A stretch of 64,000 nucleotides of DNA from Nocardioides caldifontis (lineage in GTDB: Bacteria; Actinomycetota; Actinomycetes; Propionibacteriales; Nocardioidaceae), in contig NZ_VHIB01000017.1 in assembly GCF_008087345.1 (NCBI RefSeq), positions 21,996 to 85,995 of the forward strand, given 5' to 3'. The translations under genes and the position numbers were made by a program. The notes below the pieces were generated by a model. The model had not been told where the DNA came from, did no database searches, and saw nothing but the letters and a program-made list of their open reading frames with translations. Every line of letters begins with the position of its first letter. Position 1 is the first letter of the stretch. Shown here piece by piece: positions 58,765-64,000 of the stretch.

Positions 58765-58816
58765 TGAAGATGCGACGACTCGAGCCCGTTCGGGCTTGAA
58801 GATGCGACGACTCGGC
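58765..58816 (-). repeat. two 32-bp-phased repeats at the 3' end of the 58818-59669 gene
   Basis: TGAAGATGCGACGACTCG occurs at 58765 and again at 58797, 32 bp apart. On the minus strand it reads CGAGTCGTCGCATCTTCA, the same family as 58009-58126. It starts 2 bp after the stop of the minus-strand gene and again has the same sense as that gene. A weaker copy (GAACCGGCGCGTCTTACCC) lies just before. Confidence 0.82.
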
Positions 58817-58817
58817 G

Positions 58818-59669
58818 TCAGGGGGTCGGGAGGGCGGAGGTCAGCGGAAGCACCAGCCGGAGCTCGGTGTCCTCGTCGACCAGGTCGCCGGCGACGGATG
58901 CCTGGAGCGCGCCGCTGACGAAGTTCCACAGGCCACGGGCGGCCTCGCTCGGGGTGACACCGGCGTCCACGAGGACCCGGACGGCGCGCAGCTGGGCCGC
59001 CGCGGCCTCGCGCACCCGGCCGGAGAGCTGGACCGCCCAGGTGGCCGAGTGCATTGCCGGTGCCCAGCCCCCGAGGGCGCGGGCGTCCTGCGCGGCCTGC
59101 TGCAGCCGGGCCCAACCACGGTCGTCGAGCCTCGAGAGCCGGTCGAGGAGAGCCACCACCTCGGGTTCGCAGGGGCCCAGCCCCAGGGCGCGTCGAGGCA
59201 GGAGCTGCTGCGCCGCGGCCCACGGCTCCACGAGCTGCTCGCTGAGACCGGACCGGAGGGTCGGCGCGTGGAACGCGGCGACCACGGCGTCGCAGACCAC
59301 CTCGGCGGCGGCCGCCGCGACCTCGTCGGCGCCGACCTCGAGCACCTCGTCCCGGACGAAGGTCATCAGCTCGGGCAGCCCGGCCATCGGCGCGGTCTCG
59401 AGGAGGTGCAGCGCCTCGGTGACCCGTCCGCCGGCGACGAGCCGCGACATCTCCCCCATCGCCGCGACCATCGGCGAGCGCTCCAGCGCGTCGGAGACCT
59501 CGGCGCGGTCGGCTCCGGACAGCAGCCCCAAGGGTTGCGCCTTGGCCAGCAGCGGCAGGTCGTCCGCGGTGAGCGCCATCGCCTCCACGAGCAGCGACGC
59601 GACCGCCCCACCCCCGGACCGGCGTACCAGGTCGAACCCCAGCACCGAGGCCCCCAGCAACGTGTACAT
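58818..59669 (-). CDS. uncharacterised helical protein
   Basis: 283 residues, not recognised. No signal peptide; a mild hydrophobic start (MYTLLGASVLGFDLVRRSGG). It is Ala/Leu-rich and predicted mostly helical, with regularly spaced segments (LPLLAKAQPLGLLSGADRAE, ELMTFVRDEVLEVGADEVAA, LDRLSRLDDRGWARLQQAAQ, VDAGVTPSEAARGLWNFVSG). Two Cys (VVCDAV and GPCEPE) are present. It sits between a dead chemoreceptor and the chemotaxis operon, and is framed by repeat arrays on both sides. Its coding statistics look normal. A role in chemotaxis is only suggested by position. Confidence 0.6.
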   Translation of the reverse strand: MYTLLGASVLGFDLVRRSGGGAVASLLVEAMALTADDLPLLAKAQPLGLLSGADRAEVSDALERSPMVAAMGEMSRLVAGGRVTEALHLLETAPMAGLPELMTFVRDEVLEVGADEVAAAAAEVVCDAVVAAFHAPTLRSGLSEQLVEPWAAAQQLLPRRALGLGPCEPEVVALLDRLSRLDDRGWARLQQAAQDARALGGWAPAMHSATWAVQLSGRVREAAAAQLRAVRVLVDAGVTPSEAARGLWNFVSGALQASVAGDLVDEDTELRLVLPLTSALPTP

Positions 59670-59760
59670 GACTCCCCCTCGTCGATCCCCCGACCAGCAT
59701 GCACAACGGTGGTCTGGACCGGAAGTCCCGGGAGTCCCGGAAAACGGGAGGAACCCGGCA

Positions 59761-59912
59761 CTACGAGGGGCGGCTCAACGCAACTACGCGCGCCATGAGG
59801 GGCGGCTCAACGCCACCCACGCGCGCCACGAGGGGCGGCTCAACGCAACTACGCGCGCCACGAGGGGCGGCTCAACACCACCCACGCGCGCCACGAGGGG
59901 CGGTTCGACCTA
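59761..59912 (-). repeat. five 32/33-bp-phased intergenic repeats at the 3' end of the cheX-like gene
   Basis: GAGGGGCGGCTCAAC recurs at 59765, 59797, 59830, 59862 and 59895 (the last GGTTCGAC), spaced 32, 33, 32, 33 bp, with linkers alternating between GCAACTACGCGCGCC and GCCACCCACGCGCGCC. On the minus strand it reads GTYGARCCGCCCCTCGTGG, the same family and the same sense relative to its gene as at 32691-32824. The remaining 91 bases to the 58818-59669 start hold no clear feature. Confidence 0.88.
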
Positions 59913-59923
59913 GGAGGGACAGC

Positions 59924-60418
59924 TCAGCCGAGGACGACGAACGAGAGCCGGCCGCCGCCGTACCCCTGGATCTCGACGGCGAGATCGAGCCGGCCGCCGA
60001 GCGAGCGGACGCAGTTGGAGATCTCCACCGGCGGCAGGTTCCCGGGGGCGTACATCTGGTAGAGCCGCAGGTGCGGCATCCCCTCGGCGTTGAGCAGCGA
60101 CGCCGAGATGTTCAGGACCTCGTAGAGGTTCTCCTCCAGCGTCTGCGGGAGCAGCTTCTCCTCGAGGGCCGCCTCGGCCGCGTGCGCCGGCACGAGGCCG
60201 ATCGCTGCGCCGGCGTACGCCGAGAACGGCAGGTCGGCGACCACGACCGCGCGGACGATCGTGGCGTCGTCGACGTACACCGCCAACGTGCCGGCGTCAC
60301 CGTGCTGCGGGGCGTACGGCGCGGTGGTGGAGACGTCGACGTTGCGGCCGAGGAGGTCGGCCAGCATGTCCCGCACCGGCTTGGGGACCGGGACCCGGGG
60401 CCTGGTGGTGGTGTACAT
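59924..60418 (-). CDS. CheX-like protein of the chemotaxis operon
   Basis: 164 residues. The central helix TLEENLYEVLNISASLLN contains the E-x2-N motif of CheC/CheX/FliY phosphatases (near residues 98-110), and flanking strands (TLAVYVDDATIVRAVVVAD, RLDLAVEIQGYGGGRLSFV) fit the CheX fold. A second copy of the second-helix motif is not obvious. It may dephosphorylate CheY-P or serve as a scaffold. The ATG overlaps the cheY stop (TGATG). It is the last gene of the chemotaxis operon on this side. Confidence 0.65.
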   Translation of the reverse strand: MYTTTRPRVPVPKPVRDMLADLLGRNVDVSTTAPYAPQHGDAGTLAVYVDDATIVRAVVVADLPFSAYAGAAIGLVPAHAAEAALEEKLLPQTLEENLYEVLNISASLLNAEGMPHLRLYQMYAPGNLPPVEISNCVRSLGGRLDLAVEIQGYGGGRLSFVVLG

Positions 60419-60780
60419 CAGACGAGCACCGGGTCCAGCTGCGCGCGGAACGACTCGGGGGTGAACGGCTTGGTGATCACGAAGAGCGCGCCGCCCTGCT
60501 CGGCCCGGGAGACCATCTCGGGGGTGCCCTCGGAGGTGACGAACCCGAAGGGCACCTGCTGCCCGTTGGCCCGGAGCGCGGTGAGGAACTCGATGCCGGT
60601 CATCTCCGGCATGTTCCAGTCGGAGAGCACGAGGTCGGGCGCGTGCTGCGCGACGGCGTAGAGCCCCTCGCGGCCGTTGGCGGCCTCCACGACGTCGTGC
60701 CCGTCGAGCCCCGCCTGGCGAAGGGTGCGGATCACGATCTGCCGCATCACACGGCTGTCGTCGACGATGAGGATCCTCAT
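60418..60780 (-). CDS. cheY: chemotaxis response regulator CheY
   Basis: 120 residues, receiver only. Acidic pair ILIVDDSRVM, phospho-acceptor Asp in LVLSDWNMPEMTGIEFL (near residue 55), Thr of GFVTSEGTPE and Lys of ITKPFTPESF are present. NMPEMTG and TKPFTP are typical of CheY rather than of transcriptional regulators. When phosphorylated it should contact the flagellar switch or another output. It lies 43 bp after cheX and overlaps the next gene. Confidence 0.92.
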   Translation of the reverse strand: MRILIVDDSRVMRQIVIRTLRQAGLDGHDVVEAANGREGLYAVAQHAPDLVLSDWNMPEMTGIEFLTALRANGQQVPFGFVTSEGTPEMVSRAEQGGALFVITKPFTPESFRAQLDPVLV

Positions 60781-60823
60781 GGGGTGCGAACTTCCTTTGC
60801 TGCTCGTACTCGTACCGGGCCGG

Positions 60824-61288
60824 TCAGCGCGCGGTCGACCAGACCCGGATCCGGATCGGGGTGCCGGCCCAGGTCAGCTCGACCCGGTAGTGCTCGATGG
60901 TCGAGGCACCGGCGGTGCAGAGAGGTGCCCTGATGACGATCGGCAGCCCGAGCGTCGAACCTGAGGGCAGGAGCGACTTGATGTTGCCGCCGATCATGTT
61001 GACCAGCTCACCCAGCGCGTCGGTGACGTCGACCTCCTCGACGGCGTCGAGGTGGAGCATGGTGCGGGCGGCGGTCTCCGCGGTGGCCGGCGCCATCTCG
61101 AGGGTGACGGTGCCGGTCCAGTCGCCGTGGATGGCGACGGAGGCCTGCACGAGCTCGTCGGTGGGCGAGGCCTCCTCGAGGGTCACCGGGGACCACTCGA
61201 GCGGCCCGTAGGTCGCGAGGAAGGAGGTCCACACGTCGTCGGTGACGACGCGGATGTCCTCCAGCTGGAGGTCGAGGGTGGTGGTCAC
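60824..61288 (-). CDS. cheX: chemotaxis phosphatase CheX
   Basis: 154 residues. Fold and motifs of CheX: VWTSFLATYGPLEWSPV at the N-terminus and the active helix VTDALGELVNMIGGNIKSLL with E-x2-N (near residue 91). The strands VQASVAIHGDWTGTVTLEMA and YRVELTWAGTPIRIRVW match. CheX removes phosphate from CheY-P. GTG 61288 overlaps the upstream receiver stop (GTGA). No CheA or CheW is seen in the window; they may lie beyond its right edge. Confidence 0.82.
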   Translation of the reverse strand: MTTTLDLQLEDIRVVTDDVWTSFLATYGPLEWSPVTLEEASPTDELVQASVAIHGDWTGTVTLEMAPATAETAARTMLHLDAVEEVDVTDALGELVNMIGGNIKSLLPSGSTLGLPIVIRAPLCTAGASTIEHYRVELTWAGTPIRIRVWSTAR

Positions 61289-61683
61289 TGCGCGGCCCTC
61301 TCCGGGAGCAGCCCGAGGAGCTGGAGCTTGTCGGAGAACGCCTCCGGGGTGAAGGGCTTGATGAGGTACTCGTGCGCCCCGGCGGCGAGCGCCCGGACGA
61401 TCTGGTCGTACTCCGCCTCGGTCGTGACCATCATCAGCGACATCGAACGCCACTCCTGGCGCGTCCGGACCCGCTGGACGAAGGTCAGCCCGTCCATCAC
61501 CGGCATGTTCCAGTCGACGGTGGCGAGGACGGGCACGTCCGCGCCGGCCTGATCCATCACCTCGAGCGCCTCCTGGCCGTTGCCGGCCTGGAGGGTCTCG
61601 TAGCCGAGCGCGACGAGCTGTCGGCTCAGCAGCGAACGCATCGTCCGCGAGTCATCGATCACGAGTGCGCGCACCGTGGTCAC
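61285..61683 (-). CDS. chemotaxis-type response regulator
   Basis: 132 residues, receiver only. VIDDSRTMRSLLSRQLVALG at the N-terminus, phospho-Asp in ATVDWNMPVMDGLTFV (near residue 57), Thr in MMVTTEAEYD and Lys in LIKPFTPEAF are present. It is a second CheY-like protein in the same operon and could act as a phosphate sink or as an alternative output. GTG 61683 overlaps the cheR stop; GTG 61674 is an alternative start. Confidence 0.9.
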   Translation of the reverse strand: MTTVRALVIDDSRTMRSLLSRQLVALGYETLQAGNGQEALEVMDQAGADVPVLATVDWNMPVMDGLTFVQRVRTRQEWRSMSLMMVTTEAEYDQIVRALAAGAHEYLIKPFTPEAFSDKLQLLGLLPERAAQ

Positions 61684-62582
61684 CTGCCTTCTGCTGCGGC
61701 TGCCCACCTCGGGGGCAGCACGGTCGTCGTGAGAGGAGCGGTCGCGACCGGGGGGTTCGCGCCTGGGGTCGCCGCCTGGGGGCGGTAGAGGGTGAAGCGG
61801 CCGATCGTGGTGCGGCCCCAGCTGTCGTCGATGCCGAGCGTGGTCTCGGCGCCACCGAGGAACAGGTAGCCCTGCGGGCTGAGCACCTGGCGGACCCTCT
61901 GGAGGATCGCCTTCTTCGTCGGGGCGTCGAAGTAGATCAGCACGTTGCGCAGGAACACCACGTCGAAGACCGGCAGCGGCGGGAACGGCGTGGCCAGGTT
62001 GATCCGCTGGGTCCGCACCATCGCGCGGAGCTGGTCGGAGACCTGCCACTGCGTCCCGGCCCGCCGGAAGTGCTTGACCATCATCGGCGCGGGCAGCCCG
62101 CGGCCGATCTCCAGCTGGCTGTAGGCGCCGGCCTTGGTCCGGTCGAGCATCTCCGTCGACAGGTCGCTGGCGAGGATCTCCGCCTTGCGGCCCTGACCGT
62201 GGTCGGCGAGGAGCATCGCGATCGTGTAGGCCTCCTGGCCGCTCGAGCATGCCGCCGACCAGATGTTCAGCCGCCGCGTCGGCGGGGTGCTGCTCAGCAG
62301 CTCGGGGAGCACCGTCGACCGGAACACCTCGAACGGCTCGCCGTCACGGAACCACGACGTCTCGTTGGTCGTCAGCGCCTCGACGACCGCCATCCGCTGG
62401 GTCGGGTTGCCGCTGCGCTGCAGGGAGGAGACGTACGCCGACACGTCGGCCGCACCTGCCGCGCGGGCAAGGGGGAGCAGCCGGGCCTCGACGAGGTACT
62501 CCTTGCCGGGGCCGAGGACGATCGCCGCCTCCCGGCGCACGAGGTCGCTCACGTAGGCGAACGCCTGCGGACTGAGCGTCAC
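61680..62582 (-). CDS. cheR: chemotaxis protein methyltransferase CheR
   Basis: 300 residues. Helical N-terminal domain, then a SAM methyltransferase with VVEALTTNETSWFRDGEPFE, IWSAACSSGQEAYTIAMLL (SAM loop), FDVVFLRNVLIYFDAP and GYLFLGGAETT. It methylates glutamates of receptors for adaptation. The start overlaps the cheB stop by 4 bp and the end overlaps the next receiver by 4 bp. Confidence 0.95.
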   Translation of the reverse strand: MTLSPQAFAYVSDLVRREAAIVLGPGKEYLVEARLLPLARAAGAADVSAYVSSLQRSGNPTQRMAVVEALTTNETSWFRDGEPFEVFRSTVLPELLSSTPPTRRLNIWSAACSSGQEAYTIAMLLADHGQGRKAEILASDLSTEMLDRTKAGAYSQLEIGRGLPAPMMVKHFRRAGTQWQVSDQLRAMVRTQRINLATPFPPLPVFDVVFLRNVLIYFDAPTKKAILQRVRQVLSPQGYLFLGGAETTLGIDDSWGRTTIGRFTLYRPQAATPGANPPVATAPLTTTVLPPRWAAAAEGR

Positions 62583-63730
62583 AGGGCGGTCCTTTCAGGG
62601 GTGCGGGCCGGAGCGGTGCCGGTCGTGGGGAGGGAGACGGGACGGTGGCCGGAACCGCGGCCGAGGATCCGGGCCGACACCGCAGCGGCCACCTCGCCGA
62701 GGGGCAGCTGACGCGCGGCGAGTCCTGCGGCCGCGACCGCGCCGGGCATGCCCCACACCACGGAGGACGCCTCGTCCTGGACGAACACCGAGCCGCCGGC
62801 GCGGACGATCTCCGCCGCACCCCGTGCGCCGTCGGCACCCATCCCGGTCAGCACCAGGCCGAGCACGCCGCCGCCGTAGGTCTCGACGACGGAGCGGAAG
62901 AGCACGTCGACCGCCGGGCGGCAGTAGTTCTCCGGGACGCCCTGGTCCAGGAAGGCGTGCACCCGCCCGCCCGTCGTACGCACGCGCAGGTGGAAGTCCC
63001 CGGGGGCGACCAGCACGTGCCCCGGCAGCAGCGCCATGCCGGCCTCGGCCTCACGCACGGTCAGCAAGCACCGGCCGTCGAGCCGGGCCGCGAACTGGCG
63101 GGTGAAGACGGGCGGCATGTGCTGCACCACGACGACCGGCACCGGCAGCGACGCGGGCAGCGCCGACAGCACGGTGGACAGGGCGTCGGGCCCCCCGGTC
63201 GAGGCGCCGATCGCGAGGAGCTCGACCTTGCGTCCGGTGTCGACCGGCGACGGCCGGGCACCCACCACGGGCCGGGCGACCGGCGGCAGCGCCGGAGCCG
63301 TGGGCCGCAAGCGGCTGCAGAGGGCCACGATCTTCGGCACCAGCTGGCTGCGCACCGCGTCCATGGAGGCGGTGACGCTCCCGACGTTCGCCGGCTTGGC
63401 GACGTAGTCGTTGGCACCCCGCTCCAAGGCGTCGAGGGTGACGGAGGCCCCGCGGTCGGTGAGCGTCGAGAACATGATGACGGGCAGCTTCGGATAGTCC
63501 TTGCGCAGCTCGCGCAGGGCCGTCAGCCCGTCCATCACCGGCATCTCGACGTCCAGGGTCACCAGGTCGGGGTTGACCTGAGGGATCTTCGCCAGGGCGA
63601 CCTTGCCGTTCGCCGCCGTCCCGACGACCTCGATCCGGGGGTCGGAGCTGAGGATGTCGGTGACGAGCCGGCGCACGACGACCGAGTCGTCCACGACGAG
63701 CACGCGGATGCGCGACACGTTGCCGGCCAT
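62579..63730 (-). CDS. cheB: protein-glutamate methylesterase/deamidase CheB
   Basis: 383 residues. Receiver domain at residues 5-125 (VDDSVVVRRLV, phospho-Asp in LVTLDVEMPVMDG), a linker, and the methylesterase domain at about 170-360 with catalytic Ser in IGASTGGPDAL, His in VVVQHMPPVFTRQF and Asp in GMGADGARGA. It removes methyl groups from receptors when phosphorylated. It starts at ATG 63730, 37 bp after the receptor gene. Confidence 0.96.
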   Translation of the reverse strand: MAGNVSRIRVLVVDDSVVVRRLVTDILSSDPRIEVVGTAANGKVALAKIPQVNPDLVTLDVEMPVMDGLTALRELRKDYPKLPVIMFSTLTDRGASVTLDALERGANDYVAKPANVGSVTASMDAVRSQLVPKIVALCSRLRPTAPALPPVARPVVGARPSPVDTGRKVELLAIGASTGGPDALSTVLSALPASLPVPVVVVQHMPPVFTRQFAARLDGRCLLTVREAEAGMALLPGHVLVAPGDFHLRVRTTGGRVHAFLDQGVPENYCRPAVDVLFRSVVETYGGGVLGLVLTGMGADGARGAAEIVRAGGSVFVQDEASSVVWGMPGAVAAAGLAARQLPLGEVAAAVSARILGRGSGHRPVSLPTTGTAPARTPERTAL

Positions 63731-63767
63731 CTGGTCGCCTCTCTCTGCGGTGGGTGGGTAGGGGTGC

Positions 63768-64000
63768 TCAGTAGCGGAACCGGCCGACGAGGGCCTGCAT
63801 CTCCGCAGCCATCCGGGCCAGCTCGTCCGCAGCCTGGTTCGTCGACTGCGCCGCCGCCCCCGTGTCCGCCGCAGTCCGCGCCACCCCGGTGATGTTCACC
63901 GCGATGTCCGCCGACCCCGTCGCCGCCTCCGCCACGTTGCGCGACATCTCATTCGTCGTCGCGGTCTGCTCCTCCACCGCCGACGCAATCGTGGTCTGGG
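63768..64000 (-). CDS. methyl-accepting chemotaxis protein, C-terminal part (runs off the window)
   Basis: About 77 residues visible, ending LVGRFRY. The segment IASAVEEQTATTNEMSRNVA, AEAATGSADIAVNITGVART and STNQAADELARMAAEMQALV is the C-terminal arm of a receptor signalling domain, with methylation-type Glu/Gln pairs. The gene continues beyond position 64000. It heads the visible chemotaxis operon. No CheR-docking pentapeptide is seen at the end. Confidence 0.9.
   Translation of the reverse strand, partial: QTTIASAVEEQTATTNEMSRNVAEAATGSADIAVNITGVARTAADTGAAAQSTNQAADELARMAAEMQALVGRFRY

Noticed and set aside
59761..59912. Coding sequence suggested by open frames through the repeats
   Set aside because: The frame follows from the repeat's lack of stops; the translation is a simple Arg/Thr/Gly repetition and all copies lie between gene ends.

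Overview
The window is about 72% G+C actinobacterial chromosome. The best fit is Nocardioides or a close relative (Propionibacteriales). This rests on gene content and order: a 10-methyl-branched fatty acid gene pair, SigE-family sigma factors, HrcA/CIRCE control, a DUF3097-HemW-LepA-S20-HolA-ComEC/EA-DegV-LeuS block, and many transcripts that look leaderless. I see no phage, insertion sequence, tRNA, rRNA or CRISPR array. Gene density is high and 4-bp stop/start overlaps are frequent.

Layout. Positions 1-6.6 kb hold a MarR regulator, recO, a decayed alpha/beta hydrolase, a GNAT enzyme, a sensor kinase, leuA with its own leucine-rich leader peptide, and a ChaB/Rho-N protein. Positions 6.6-12.2 kb form a signalling patch: a PAS-PAS-GGDEF-EAL protein, a lone receiver, an unknown protein and a large sensor kinase. 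Positions 12.2-18.1 kb carry a flavodoxin, two tandem septum-formation-type lipoproteins, era and the tmsA/tmsB pair for 10-methyl fatty acids. Positions 18.2-32.7 kb carry two sigma factor/membrane-partner modules, an MFS exporter, the CNNM-YbeY-PhoH block, HIT, RsmE, DnaJ, HrcA with CIRCE, a metallo-hydrolase, DUF1707-PadR and DUF3097. Positions 32.8-37.6 kb hold hemW, an acyl-CoA synthetase, a MOSC protein and an APH-type kinase. An SDR pseudogene follows.

Positions 38.3-44.1 kb (minus strand) are the most interesting operon. A cobalamin riboswitch is followed by a secreted prenyltransferase-repeat (alpha/alpha-barrel) protein, a secreted and membrane-tethered beta-domain protein, and ECF transporter T, A1A2 and S subunits, all joined by 4-bp overlaps. 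The two extracytoplasmic proteins resemble, split over two genes, the two-domain plan of animal transcobalamin and intrinsic factor. I infer a corrinoid capture-and-uptake system.

Positions 44.1-58 kb hold lepA, a kinase-like protein, rpsT, holA, an FMN reductase, comEC/comEA, degV, leuS, a GalE-like epimerase and an SDR. leuS has a separate leucine-rich leader peptide followed by an intrinsic terminator, so leucine biosynthesis (leuA) and leucyl-tRNA charging (leuS) both appear to be controlled by leader-peptide attenuation. Positions 58-64 kb hold a decayed chemoreceptor and a chemotaxis operon (receptor, cheB, cheR, receiver, cheX, cheY, cheX-like).

Two further themes stand out. Short intergenic repeats with a 32-33-bp period sit right at the 3' ends of five genes, always in the same orientation relative to the gene. 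Three genes show internal deletions and/or frameshifts. Two others (an MFS exporter and the ECF T subunit) have no ATG, GTG or TTG start, and both can begin at a CTG that overlaps the preceding stop codon.
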